From JAVXAG01 sp036660615 (GTDB lineage: Bacteria > Bacillota > Clostridia > Peptostreptococcales > Anaerovoracaceae), in NCBI GenBank assembly GCA_036660615.1, contig JAVXAG010000012.1, positions 1-24,371 on the forward strand: 24,371 nt of DNA. Reading direction: 5' to 3'. Positions 8,906-17,333 of the stretch are shown piece by piece (positions within the stretch are counted from its first letter, which is position 1; the number at the start of each line of letters is the position of its first letter). The notes beneath the pieces were generated by a model that was not told where the DNA came from, did not search any database, and worked only from the letters and a program-made list of their open reading frames with translations. The position numbers and the translations under genes are program-made.

Positions 8906-9178
8906 TTATTCAATTGGTTCGCAATCATCTAAATCAATTGGGACAATAATGTTTTTCGCATCTTCTAAGGTTTCTGCGGGAACGTAGATGTCTATTGGAA
9001 ACGCCACGCTTTGTCCCATGAATATTTCCATATAATTACTTGCACCCTTATATTTTTTTACACAGGGGATTCCCTCTCCTTTAAGTTTTGACTCCAGAAT
9101 ATCTGCATCAAAGCTATTTTCCACTGTGCATAGAAATACACCATCGCGCCATTCTTTATTTTCTTTTACACTTCCCAT
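8906..9178 (-). CDS. DUF2007 small protein (putative signal-transducing)
   Basis: A 90-residue cytoplasmic protein. The pattern VFLCTVENSFDADILESKL, then a central GIPCVKKYKG, and a final VPAETLEDAKNII matches the DUF2007 fold, a small ferredoxin-like domain with no established function despite its 'signal transducing' label. GGGAGA lies 7 bases before the ATG. It stands alone between converging and distant neighbours, behind a long structured leader (9179-9480). Its transcript probably ends at the bidirectional terminator 8692-8728. Confidence 0.72.
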   Translation of the reverse strand: MGSVKENKEWRDGVFLCTVENSFDADILESKLKGEGIPCVKKYKGASNYMEIFMGQSVAFPIDIYVPAETLEDAKNIIVPIDLDDCEPIE

Positions 9179-9194
9179 AAGCTTTCTCCCATCG

Positions 9195-9212
9195 ACAAGT
9201 CTCTAAACTTGT
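9195..9212. repeat. Short hairpin just upstream of the DUF2007 ribosome binding site
   Basis: ACAAGT (9195-9200) and ACTTGT (9207-9212) form a perfect 6-bp stem. In the minus-strand leader it sits a few bases before the GGGAGA site and could affect its access. Read on the plus strand it is followed by seven T and could be a weak terminator. Confidence 0.4.
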
Positions 9213-9226
9213 AACTTTTTTTGGTT

Positions 9227-9468
9227 CACTATGTCCCCAGTGCATAGTGCTGATATTATTTTTTAATATCAGTATTGAATATTTCACTCATTTTTGCTAT
9301 GACCATAAGTTATAGTCGATATATTATTTTTCGTTGAAACTGCGCGCTTTAGATGAGTTTGACTCTGTTTCACTATGTCTTTAAGTTATAGTGAGCACTT
9401 TATTCTTGACTTAGGCTACGCAAAAATGCCTGAGAAAAAATTTCTTCCACTATACGTCTAAGTTATAG
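9227..9468. repeat. Array of four related hairpins in the 9179-9543 non-coding region
   Basis: Four imperfect inverted repeats share the plus-strand pattern CACTATG-loop-TATAGTG: 9227-9249, 9297-9315, 9371-9393 and 9450-9468. The word AAGTTATAG is identical in copies 2-4, starting at 9307, 9383 and 9460 (spacing 76 and 77); the first copy has a variant 68 bases earlier. A separate perfect 8-bp hairpin (CTGATATT 9250-9257, AATATCAG 9265-9272) abuts the first copy. No reading frame was found. The region is downstream of thrS and upstream of the DUF2007 gene on the minus strand. Confidence 0.6.
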
Positions 9469-9474
9469 CAAAAT

Positions 9475-9530
9475 AGTGCCTTTTATCATACTATCAACTT
9501 TTTCTTATAAAATATTATGATTAAGGCACT
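9475..9530 (-). terminator. Long inverted repeat after thrS, possible terminator
   Basis: AGTGCCTT... (9475-9490) pairs with ...AAGGCACT (9516-9530) over 15-16 positions with one bulge and a loop of about 25 bases. It begins 14 bases beyond the thrS stop. On the minus strand only a short T run follows, so termination is possible but not certain. Confidence 0.45.
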
Positions 9531-9543
9531 ACTATTAATAAAT

Positions 9544-11289
9544 TTACAGTGCTTTTGTCTTTATTTCTTCTACAAGTTTAGCGACAAAATCATCTACGCT
9601 AAGCTCGCCTAATTCTCCAACTTTGCTTGAACGAACTGACAATGCTTTTGCTTCAACTTCTCTTTCACCGATGATTCCGATATAAGATACTCTTTCATTT
9701 CTAGCTTCTCTAAGTTTATAACCAATCTTCTCATTTCTAATATCAAGTTCTACCCTTAAACCGGATTCTTCACATTTCTCAGCAACTTCTTTTGCATAAT
9801 CAGAGAAAGTTTCTGCAACAGTAAGCAATTTTACTTGTACTGGAGCTAACCATAGTGGGAATTTGCCTGCAAAATGCTCAGTCAAAATTCCTATAAATCT
9901 TTCTATCGAACCAAAGATTACTCTATGAATCATAATTGGTCTATGTTTTTCGTTGTCTGAACCGATATAAGTAAGGTCAAATCTTTGTGGCATTTGCATA
10001 TCAAGTTGGATAGTTCCGCACTGCCATGTTCTGCCGATTGAGTCTTCTAGGTGGAAGTCCAGTTTAGGGCCGTAAAATGCGCCGTCACCTTCATTAACTA
10101 CATACTCTGCACCTACTTGTTCTATTGCAGTTTTTAGTGCTGATTCAGCCATATTCCACTCTTCATCAGTTCCCATAGAATCATCTGGTCTAGTTGACAA
10201 TTCAATATGGTACTTAAATCCAAACATTTTGTAAACATCATCAATAAAATTAACTACTCCGATAATTTCATCAGTGATCTGTTCAGGCAACATAAAGATA
10301 TGCGCATCATCTTGCGTAAAAGTTCTAACCCTCATTAATCCATGCAAAGCGCCTGAAAGTTCATGTCTATGAACTTGACCAAGTTCGCCCATTCTCATAG
10401 GAAAATCCCTATACGAATACATCTTTCTCTTATAGGCAAGCATTGAGCCAGGGCAGTTCATCGGTTTGATTGCATAGTCCTGATCATCAATCTTTGTAAA
10501 ATACATATTATCCTTATAGTGATCCCAGTGACCTGAAGTTTTCCAAAGTTGTTCATTTAAAATAAGTGGAGTCTTGATTTCATCATATCCTCTTTTTTTA
10601 TGCTCTTCACGCCAGAAATTCTCAAGCTCATTCCTAATAACCATACCTTTTGGCATAAAGAATGGGAACCCTGGACCTTCTTCAAATATAGCAAAAAGAT
10701 CCATCTCTTTTCCTATCTTTCTGTGATCCCTTTTCTTTGCTTCCTCAAGCTTTGCAATATATGCGTCAAGTTCCTCCTGAGTTGGGAACGATGTGCCATA
10801 AATCCTTTGAAGCATCTTGTTATGTTCGTCGCCTCTCCAGTATGCACCCGCAACACTCATAAGCTTAAAAGCCTTGATTTGGCCAGTTGAATCCATATGA
10901 GGTCCTGCACATAAGTCAACAAAATCACCTTGCTGATAAAAAGAAATTATCTCGCCCTCAGGTAAATCATTGATTAGTTCAACCTTATAATCTTCATTCC
11001 TGTCAGCCATAAACTTTATTGCTTCTTCCCTTGGAAGTTCAAAACGCTCCAATTTATGGTTAGCCTGAGTTATTTTTTTCATTTCCTTCATAATCTTTAA
11101 AAGATCTTGATCGGACAATTTATGCTCCATATCAAAGTCATAATAAAAACCATTTTCAATTGATGGTCCGATTGCAAGTTTTGCATCAGGCCAAATATTT
11201 TTTACTGCTTCCGCCAAAATATGAGAAGTAGTATGTCTATAATTACTTCTAATTTGAGCATCTTCAAAGTTTAATTTTTCTTTTGCCAT
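9544..11289 (-). CDS. thrS: Threonyl-tRNA synthetase without TGS domain
   Basis: A class II synthetase of 581 residues that attaches threonine to tRNA-Thr. The editing domain is intact: HTTSH (His19, His23) and CAGPH (Cys127, His131). The catalytic core has the zinc ligands Cys279 (MNCPGS), His330 and His455, and motif 2 in RHELSGALHGLMRVR. The C-terminal anticodon-binding domain starts at about 480. The usual N-terminal TGS domain (about 60 residues) is absent; the protein begins directly at the editing domain. The ATG at 11289 is chosen because AGGTGG lies 5 bases before it; an upstream in-frame GTG at 11298 overlaps that site. It follows the LCP gene by 83 bases, which leaves no room for the T-box leader common on clostridial thrS genes. 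Confidence 0.95.
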   Translation of the reverse strand: MAKEKLNFEDAQIRSNYRHTTSHILAEAVKNIWPDAKLAIGPSIENGFYYDFDMEHKLSDQDLLKIMKEMKKITQANHKLERFELPREEAIKFMADRNEDYKVELINDLPEGEIISFYQQGDFVDLCAGPHMDSTGQIKAFKLMSVAGAYWRGDEHNKMLQRIYGTSFPTQEELDAYIAKLEEAKKRDHRKIGKEMDLFAIFEEGPGFPFFMPKGMVIRNELENFWREEHKKRGYDEIKTPLILNEQLWKTSGHWDHYKDNMYFTKIDDQDYAIKPMNCPGSMLAYKRKMYSYRDFPMRMGELGQVHRHELSGALHGLMRVRTFTQDDAHIFMLPEQITDEIIGVVNFIDDVYKMFGFKYHIELSTRPDDSMGTDEEWNMAESALKTAIEQVGAEYVVNEGDGAFYGPKLDFHLEDSIGRTWQCGTIQLDMQMPQRFDLTYIGSDNEKHRPIMIHRVIFGSIERFIGILTEHFAGKFPLWLAPVQVKLLTVAETFSDYAKEVAEKCEESGLRVELDIRNEKIGYKLREARNERVSYIGIIGEREVEAKALSVRSSKVGELGELSVDDFVAKLVEEIKTKAL

Positions 11290-11372
11290 TTTTTCCACCT
11301 ATCCTTAAATTTCTATATCTATTACATTATCTTACTTTTTACACCAAGTCTAAACCTTCTCTAGCTCCTAAA

Positions 11373-12776
11373 TTATTTAGTTCCAGTACCGCCTCCACTG
11401 TCAGGAGGGGTTACNNNNNNNNNNNNNNNNNNNNNNNNNNNNNNNNNNNNNNNNNNNNNNNNNNNNNNNNNNNNNNNNNNNNNNNNNNNNNNNNNNNNNN
11501 NNNNNNNNNNNNNNGGTGGAGTTACCGGAGGTTCCACTGGATCAACCGGCGGTTCAACTGGTGGTTCAACCGGATCCACTTCACCAGGATCGACTGGTGG
11601 TTTTGGTTTTTCAGGAACTACAGGATCCTTTTTAACTGGTTTTTTCTCCACAAAACTTTCTTGTTGCTTGCCTAGAGCTATCCTTGCCTGAATCTCGTTA
11701 CTAATAGCAATTCCAGAACTAGATGCCGTATATTCTAGCTGACCAAATATTTCCTTGTGAAGCTTTACAATATTAGTTTCCAAATCATTTGGGAAAACAT
11801 AAGATACACCATTTAAAGTTCCACCCGTTACATCATATGGCCATCCTGCGCTACTTCCTATTTTGTACGTAGCAGCCCTAAGTGCAAGGGCAATAATATC
11901 ATTATTTCCTAAATTAGTTTGAACCTGTGGCAACATCAAGTTAGAAATATCATTTAACTCCCCAACACTCATTACCTTTATTTTTTCAAATACCTTAGTT
12001 AATACAATTCTCATACGCTCAGTTCTCTTGAAGTCATCGCCTACACCTTTTCTTATTCTTCCATAAGAAACCGCCTGAACGCCTTCAATATTCTGCATGC
12101 CAGCAGCCTTGACCAACTTGTATTTTTTCTTTCCTACGTTATCAGCTGTTTGAATAGTATACTTGTTTAACTGTTGTATCTCATAATCCTGTACATCTAC
12201 ATCTATACCACCAACAGCATCAACTAAATCAGCTACAGCCTTAAAATTAACTACAACAAATTTGCTTATGTTTAAATCCATGGCTTGATTCAAAGATTTA
12301 ACCGTCATCTCCGGACCACCATATACACATGCGTGTGTAATCTTGTCATAAGTAGTAGTATCACCCATCTTTAAGAAAGTGTCCCTGTATACAGATACCA
12401 ACTTAACATCCTTAGTCTTTTCATTGATACTGATAATCATAATGGCATCACTTCTTGAACCCTTAATGTTATCCATATCCCTAGTGTCTACTCCCAAAAG
12501 AAGTATATTGGCATAACCATTTACATCAACTATAGATAAAGTCGTCTCGTCGACATCAACCTTATTCATCTGATTAAGCTTTCCATTTATTACCCCATAA
12601 GCCGCTGCGGCAAAAATAATAAGTACAATTACAGTAATCAATAAAGCTTTTTGCCATTTCTTCAAACCACAAAACCAACTCCCCATTTTCTTGAAGATGT
12701 TCTTCCCCTCATACTTATTATGACTGGCAAAGATTGTTCCACTGGATTTTGAATGTTTTGTTTTTCTATTACCCAT
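11373..12776 (-). CDS. LytR-CpsA-Psr (LCP) family wall-polymer attachment enzyme, with sequence gap
   Basis: A membrane phosphotransferase that attaches lipid-linked anionic polymers to peptidoglycan. It has a cytoplasmic basic tail, one membrane segment (about 43-62) and an extracellular LCP domain: LLLGVDTRD (about 92-100), the pyrophosphate-binding GSRSDAIMI (Arg108, Asp110), VYRDTF (Arg131), and RTERMRIVL. The C-terminus is a Pro-rich tail of PPV(D/E)P repeats. A 100-base N run (11415-11514) falls in this tail, so its true length is unknown, and frame across the gap cannot be checked. AAGGAG lies 5 bases before the ATG. It sits directly downstream of the TagGH-like exporter, which fits a role in linking the exported polymer to the wall. 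Confidence 0.9.
   Translation of the reverse strand: MGNRKTKHSKSSGTIFASHNKYEGKNIFKKMGSWFCGLKKWQKALLITVIVLIIFAAAAYGVINGKLNQMNKVDVDETTLSIVDVNGYANILLLGVDTRDMDNIKGSRSDAIMIISINEKTKDVKLVSVYRDTFLKMGDTTTYDKITHACVYGGPEMTVKSLNQAMDLNISKFVVVNFKAVADLVDAVGGIDVDVQDYEIQQLNKYTIQTADNVGKKKYKLVKAAGMQNIEGVQAVSYGRIRKGVGDDFKRTERMRIVLTKVFEKIKVMSVGELNDISNLMLPQVQTNLGNNDIIALALRAATYKIGSSAGWPYDVTGGTLNGVSYVFPNDLETNIVKLHKEIFGQLEYTASSSGIAISNEIQARIALGKQQESFVEKKPVKKDPVVPEKPKPPVDPGEVDPVEPPVEPPVDPVEPPVTPXXXXXXXXXXXXXXXXXXXXXXXXXXXXXXXXXXVTPPDSGGGTGTK
11415..11514. other. Assembly gap of 100 N
   Basis: Exactly 100 N, the conventional size for a gap of unknown length, placed within a tandem-repetitive region encoding Pro-rich repeats. 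The repeats probably broke the assembly. Confidence 0.95.
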
Positions 12777-12790
12777 TTTTGCTCCTTTTC

Positions 12791-13567
12791 CTATCCCAGA
12801 ACCCTATTGTTTCTCTGTTTAGCTTTTTCCGCCTCATCTTTAGCAGATAAGGTTTCATAGAATTCCGCTGCTTCTCCTATTTCATCATCATATAACAATT
12901 GTCCGTTTTTCATTACCATTCCTCTTTTACAAAAGGCTTTTGCCCCACCGGTAGAGTGAGTTACAAATAAGAAAGTTACGTTTTCCTCATTAACAATTTC
13001 GTTTATCTTAGCAGTACATTTTTTTCTAAATTCCTTGTCGCCTACACTTAGCGCTTCATCGACAATTAGAATTTCAGGTTTAATACTTACATTTATAGCA
13101 AATCCAAGTCTGGCTTTCATACCACTTGAATAAGTTCTAACTGGTTGATCTATATAGTCATTTAAATCAGCAAACTCTATTATTGCTGGCTCAATTTCTT
13201 CTACTTCCGCTTGTTTCATTCCAAGAAGCTGTCCCCTGAAATATATGTTCTCTCGCCCCGTAAATTCTGGGTCAAATCCGGCAGTAAGCTCAAGCAATGC
13301 GCTTACCCTTCCGTTGACAATTATTTCTCCGCTAGTTGGATACGCCACGCCAGTAATCATTTTAAGCAACGTAGATTTTCCCGCCCCGTTTTTACCAAAC
13401 AAAGCCACCGACTCTCCACGTTCAATGGTAAAAGACACATCATCAATTGCCATCTTCTTTTTACATTTTACTCGATTCGAAAAAATAGCTTTAAACCTTT
13501 GCTTATCATTCTTAAATAATTTATATTCTTTTTTGACGTTTTTAAACTCAATTACTGTATCACTCAT
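12791..13567 (-). CDS. tagH: TagH-like polysaccharide/teichoic acid export ATPase
   Basis: A 258-residue ABC ATPase that powers export of a lipid-linked polymer. Walker A is LFGKNGAGKST (about 54-64), the signature is TYSSGMKARLGFA (about 140-152), and Walker B is ILIVDEALSVGDKEF (about 164-178), the EALSVGD form being characteristic of the TagH/Wzt/KpsT group. It lacks the long C-terminal extension of Bacillus TagH, resembling short polysaccharide exporters. AAAGGAA precedes the ATG. It lies 15 bases downstream of tagG in the same frame; only the tagG TAG separates the two reading frames. It ends in TAG itself; that frame is not the one of the LCP gene. Confidence 0.92.
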   Translation of the reverse strand: MSDTVIEFKNVKKEYKLFKNDKQRFKAIFSNRVKCKKKMAIDDVSFTIERGESVALFGKNGAGKSTLLKMITGVAYPTSGEIIVNGRVSALLELTAGFDPEFTGRENIYFRGQLLGMKQAEVEEIEPAIIEFADLNDYIDQPVRTYSSGMKARLGFAINVSIKPEILIVDEALSVGDKEFRKKCTAKINEIVNEENVTFLFVTHSTGGAKAFCKRGMVMKNGQLLYDDEIGEAAEFYETLSAKDEAEKAKQRNNRVLG

Positions 13568-13582
13568 ACAATTATTCCTTTT

Positions 13583-14389
13583 CTATAAGACATCTGGGAT
13601 GTCTTTCCTTAATTTTTTATATGCCCAAATTGCCAAAATCAGCATAACTAATGTGACCAAAGCAAAATTAACCAATTCTCTTGGTTCTTGCCAAAACCAA
13701 ACTTTTTCTATAAATACATTCCTATATCCATTGGCAATCAAAGTTACCGGATTGAATAAAAGAATAGTCTTTATCCAATGAATTTCGATTGACTGTGCAT
13801 TATACAATATTCCCGACAGCCAAAACAATGCTGTTACTAAAGACTTTACTAAGTTTAAAAAGTCTCTGCTCATTGCAGATAATACACCTGCAAACAATCC
13901 CCATATAGTAAAGAATACATACATCATTATCATATAAAGCGGCAACTGCAAATAGTATATATCTGGCGGAAAACCAAAGGCAACAAACAGTGCAATCATA
14001 ACAAGCAATAACCCTATGTGAACGGCCATAAGTGACAAACTTACAAAGGTTGGTATCGTTGCAATTGGGAACTTTATCTTAGTTACAAGATATGTGTATC
14101 GTCGTATGGAATTTGCACCACCAGTTATCATATCCCTCATATAAAACCAAGGAATCATTCCTGCAATTAACCAAAGGAAAAATGGATATCCAGACACATC
14201 TTTGCCATGTCTCAATCCAACGGAAAATGCGAACCAAAATACAAAGATAGTAACTGCCGGTCTAATCAAAGCCCACGACCAACCTAATACCGATCCTCTG
14301 TATGTTTTGTTCATATCAGCCCTAGCCAATTTTAATAGCTGGCTTCTGTACTCAAAATGTTCTTTTAAAATTTCTATAATTGTTTTCAA
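13583..14389 (-). CDS. tagG: TagG-like ABC-2 permease for wall polymer export
   Basis: A 268-residue ABC-2 type membrane protein with about six membrane segments (near 35-58, 66-84, 110-135, 143-170, 180-196, 235-255) that forms the exporter with TagH. The signatures TYRGSVLGWSWALIRP and LFNPVTLIANGYRNVF are typical of TagG/KpsM-type permeases. The start is TTG at 14387-14389, with AAAGGAA 6 bases before it; no ATG fits. The stop is TAG at 13583-13585, followed by AAA AGG AAT AAT TGT and the tagH ATG in the same frame, so suppression at UAG would give a TagG-TagH fusion. Confidence 0.92.
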   Translation of the reverse strand: MKTIIEILKEHFEYRSQLLKLARADMNKTYRGSVLGWSWALIRPAVTIFVFWFAFSVGLRHGKDVSGYPFFLWLIAGMIPWFYMRDMITGGANSIRRYTYLVTKIKFPIATIPTFVSLSLMAVHIGLLLVMIALFVAFGFPPDIYYLQLPLYMIMMYVFFTIWGLFAGVLSAMSRDFLNLVKSLVTALFWLSGILYNAQSIEIHWIKTILLFNPVTLIANGYRNVFIEKVWFWQEPRELVNFALVTLVMLILAIWAYKKLRKDIPDVL

Positions 14390-14411
14390 TTAATTTCCTT
14401 TCCACAAATGT

Positions 14412-16727
14412 CTATCTCTTCGGTAATTTTACAAGAGTGTGACCTCTTTTGACATCGTAGCCGTATTTCTTTTTCTTTTCTTCTAACTTATATAATAAAT
14501 AATCTATAGTGACATCACTATATTTTTCTATAGCTGGATAATCTGGGAATCTGTTGATTTCAGGGAATTTTATCCCATCTTCTGTAAGTGCCAAGTCAAA
14601 TCCAAAGAATTCCATCTGTGGGATTGCACGAGCAACCAACAGTACGTCTTCCTTAGTTTTTTCCCAGTTTGGCAAGATTCCTTCTATTTTTACACCAGTG
14701 TCTGGGTGATATAAACAAGATTCTATTTCATTATTATTTATAATCTTTGCATCATAATACTTGCCTGAGTCAATATCGATTTTGCAGAACATTCCTCCTG
14801 CACCCATATTGTCAACAGCTCCGGTTTTCTTTGAACCAAAACGCATATATGCATTTCCGATTACTGGGTTCTTTCCATCTTTTTTAAATACAATCATTCT
14901 AATAGTGTTTACAGCACCGTCATAAATCTTCTTGAAGTCTTCGTGCATATTTATATACTCTGTAACCAAATACTGATTTTCCACGTCTTCCAATATGTCC
15001 AATACGTCCTGCTTGGTAACTTCATCAAAGTTTAAGAAAAGTTTACCGTCTTTGCATGAGAGTTTGTAGAAACCATCACCATGAGAACCTGCATCACGTT
15101 TTAGCGCAAGAACTCCTTTTTCCTCAGCAAGTCTAAATATATCATCATAAGTATTAGTGTATTCCTTTGGCAAGTCCATCATAGAGATAACCTTATTATT
15201 ACCATTTTTCAATATAATGTGGTAGTAATATTCAGGGAAATACTCATTAAAATCCGATGCAATATATTTTACTGTAATCTTATCTTCCATCCAGTGTCTG
15301 TACTTATTGTTTATATGTCTAAGCCATTTGTATTCAAAGTCAGAAATGTAATTCAAATGGTTCTCTTTTGTTATTCCATATTGATGTAATCTGTACGAAA
15401 GGAAACCATGTTTTAATGCCCATAGTTTTTCTTTCATTGTAGTATCTTTGTTTGTTATAAAGTCATTTTTCACATCTCCAAACCACTTTATACTCAAATA
15501 TGGTATTAAAGCTTTTGGGAAAAACAACTTTGCATAGGTTGATCTGAATTTCAGCTTTATTTTCTTCAATCCACGCTTTAATCTTATGCCAGCTCCTTTG
15601 TAAGCAACCTTCTTTTGTTCAACCTTGTAAGCTAAGTATTTTGAAACTTCTTTAGTAAAAGGCACAGTCTCCGGATATTCGGGATGGTTCAATAAACGAG
15701 TAATTTTAAAACCATCTTCGGTAATAACCACTTCCATACCAAAGAACTCAAGTTGAGGCACAAAACGGCACAAGCTGTCTGTTTCCTTTACAATCAAATC
15801 CCAATAAGGAATTGCTCCTTCTATTGGACTGTCATTATTAGGATTCTTGTATTCAGCAATTTTCTTTCCTGAGTGAATACTTTCCGCTTTTTTAATTTTT
15901 CCAGTAGGTATATCTATATATGCGTATATTGTATTGAAATCTACTGATACGTCTTCGTCGTGTTCTTCTAAATCTTCGCCTTCATTTATCTTTGTAGTCA
16001 AAGGATTAAATGTTTTTTCTTCTAGTTCATATGCAAGATAAGCATCTCCAATAGTTGGATCGTCTCCAGACTCATTGAAAACCGTTAGCTTGATAACAGC
16101 TCCTTTAAATTCTTCTCTTGGAACAATTGCTTCTGTTATTACTATTACTGCATCCGATGACGATAACATTTTAATGATTGCTTTCTTGCTCTTTTTTTCA
16201 TCATCATAGTAAAAAGCTTCATCCCTATATGATAATTTGCTGGCCATAGTACCGTTTGAGATAGTAGCCATAACTTCTTTTTTTTCTTTTATCAGATCAA
16301 AGATATCCTCAAAAGTATCCCCTGCATTTTGGTCGTAAAGTGGAATAATTTGTAAATCATTATATCTCTTTGATAACTGATAATAGCAAACCGGCATATA
16401 TTCTCTGTACGGTTTAAAGATACTATTTATAGTCACTTTATCTGTAATCCATTTGCTGTATATACCATTTAATGGTCTTAAAAACGCATATTCCTTTGCA
16501 GAAATAGTGTCTTTGTAATTATCTTCTGTAATCCCTAAACCTTCAACTTGCTCTGGCATAAATCCATGTTTGATAGCCCATCTTGTTTGTTTTAGAGTGT
16601 ATCCAGTCTTTGTAAAATAGTGTTTATAAACATCTCTTACCCAACGCCTAGCTTCTCTGCCGGTAAAACCTCTGGAGGTTGGCCTCAATGATAGAATATT
16701 AACTACTAGCTTTTTTAAAAATTTCAT
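14412..16727 (-). CDS. Tandem ATP-grasp protein (sugar-transfer-associated type), one half degenerate
   Basis: A 771-residue cytoplasmic protein made of two homologous halves, related to ATP-grasp proteins found with polysaccharide genes (TupA-like / ATPgrasp_ST). The C-terminal half looks active: nucleotide loop LALKRDAGSHGDGFYKL (about 540-556, Lys543), VTEYI (Glu590), VNTIRMIVF (Arg610), and metal ligands in FPEINRFPDYP (Glu723, Asn725). In the N-terminal half the equivalent positions are degenerate: ATISNGTMASKLSYR (154-168) has no glycine-rich loop, and KITRLLNHPEYP (341-352) has Arg and Leu in place of the Glu and Asn. It starts by ATGA overlap with the nucleotidyltransferase gene and stops with TAG 22 bases before tagG. 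Substrate unknown; modification of the wall polymer or its precursor is inferred. Confidence 0.78.
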   Translation of the reverse strand: MKFLKKLVVNILSLRPTSRGFTGREARRWVRDVYKHYFTKTGYTLKQTRWAIKHGFMPEQVEGLGITEDNYKDTISAKEYAFLRPLNGIYSKWITDKVTINSIFKPYREYMPVCYYQLSKRYNDLQIIPLYDQNAGDTFEDIFDLIKEKKEVMATISNGTMASKLSYRDEAFYYDDEKKSKKAIIKMLSSSDAVIVITEAIVPREEFKGAVIKLTVFNESGDDPTIGDAYLAYELEEKTFNPLTTKINEGEDLEEHDEDVSVDFNTIYAYIDIPTGKIKKAESIHSGKKIAEYKNPNNDSPIEGAIPYWDLIVKETDSLCRFVPQLEFFGMEVVITEDGFKITRLLNHPEYPETVPFTKEVSKYLAYKVEQKKVAYKGAGIRLKRGLKKIKLKFRSTYAKLFFPKALIPYLSIKWFGDVKNDFITNKDTTMKEKLWALKHGFLSYRLHQYGITKENHLNYISDFEYKWLRHINNKYRHWMEDKITVKYIASDFNEYFPEYYYHIILKNGNNKVISMMDLPKEYTNTYDDIFRLAEEKGVLALKRDAGSHGDGFYKLSCKDGKLFLNFDEVTKQDVLDILEDVENQYLVTEYINMHEDFKKIYDGAVNTIRMIVFKKDGKNPVIGNAYMRFGSKKTGAVDNMGAGGMFCKIDIDSGKYYDAKIINNNEIESCLYHPDTGVKIEGILPNWEKTKEDVLLVARAIPQMEFFGFDLALTEDGIKFPEINRFPDYPAIEKYSDVTIDYLLYKLEEKKKKYGYDVKRGHTLVKLPKR

Positions 16728-17320
16728 TTATTATCGTTCCTCCTGCTTTCCAAGTCCTCTGGTGAATTAAAGTCACAAGTTCCGTCTTCCATATAGATGT
16801 ACTTTTCACAAATCTTTTTTACTCCAAAAGTCAAACCAAGAAAAGATTGGTATACTTGCCATCCTATGCACTTGTCAATTTTCCCATCTAAGAAAAGCTG
16901 TCTTACATTATCAACGTGTTCACTAAAAACATTTCCGTCTACCACTTTAACTGCTACTATTGATCTCTCGTTTCCAAAAAACATCAAGTCGTCTGTCTCC
17001 GTAGTAACAATTTTCTCAATAGCATCTTCTGAATAATATGTGTCTCCGTATAAAAAGCAAACATTATCAGAAATAAGTTCTGTTGTAAATCTATCTATTT
17101 CCAAAACATTGTTCAAAGGTTCATATCTTGTTGCACCCTTAATCTCATACCTAGGATCATGAGATGTAATAATTACTTCACAATCCTTATCTGCTGATTT
17201 CAAAAGTCTAACAGTTCTCTCAAGTAAAGTTTCTCCATTAAACTCAATAAAATGCTTTGGGATATCTTTATAATTGTGCCATCTGGTTCCCTTTCCATCG
17301 GCCATAATTATATACTTCAT
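16724..17320 (-). CDS. Small nucleotidyltransferase (MobA/NTP-transferase-like)
   Basis: A 198-residue Rossmann-like NTP transferase. The N-terminus MKYIIMADGKGTRW carries a GxGTR nucleotide loop, PKHFIEFNGETLLERTV has the following conserved Lys, and FLYGDTYYSED (about 94-104) contains the metal-binding Asp. It is shorter than sugar-phosphate nucleotidyltransferases of 240-300 residues. Members activate sugar or polyol phosphates with CTP, GTP or UTP; which one is not visible. No TagD-like glycerol-phosphate cytidylyltransferase lies in this window, so this enzyme may supply an activated unit for the polymer (inference). AGGAGA precedes the ATG, and its TGA overlaps the next ATG. Confidence 0.75.
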   Translation of the reverse strand: MKYIIMADGKGTRWHNYKDIPKHFIEFNGETLLERTVRLLKSADKDCEVIITSHDPRYEIKGATRYEPLNNVLEIDRFTTELISDNVCFLYGDTYYSEDAIEKIVTTETDDLMFFGNERSIVAVKVVDGNVFSEHVDNVRQLFLDGKIDKCIGWQVYQSFLGLTFGVKKICEKYIYMEDGTCDFNSPEDLESRRNDNK

Positions 17321-17333
17321 ATTTTCTCCTACC

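Noticed and set aside
9179..9543. A CRISPR array suggested by the regularly spaced repeats.
   Set aside because: Only four imperfect copies, with about 9-base identical words, spacing near 76 and no cas genes.
11290..11372. A T-box leader upstream of thrS.
   Set aside because: Only 83 bases separate thrS from the LCP gene and no specifier hairpin or T-box sequence is present.
12737..12793. UAG readthrough from tagH into the LCP gene as a fusion.
   Set aside because: The frames do not match: the distance from the tagH stop to the LCP start is not a multiple of three.
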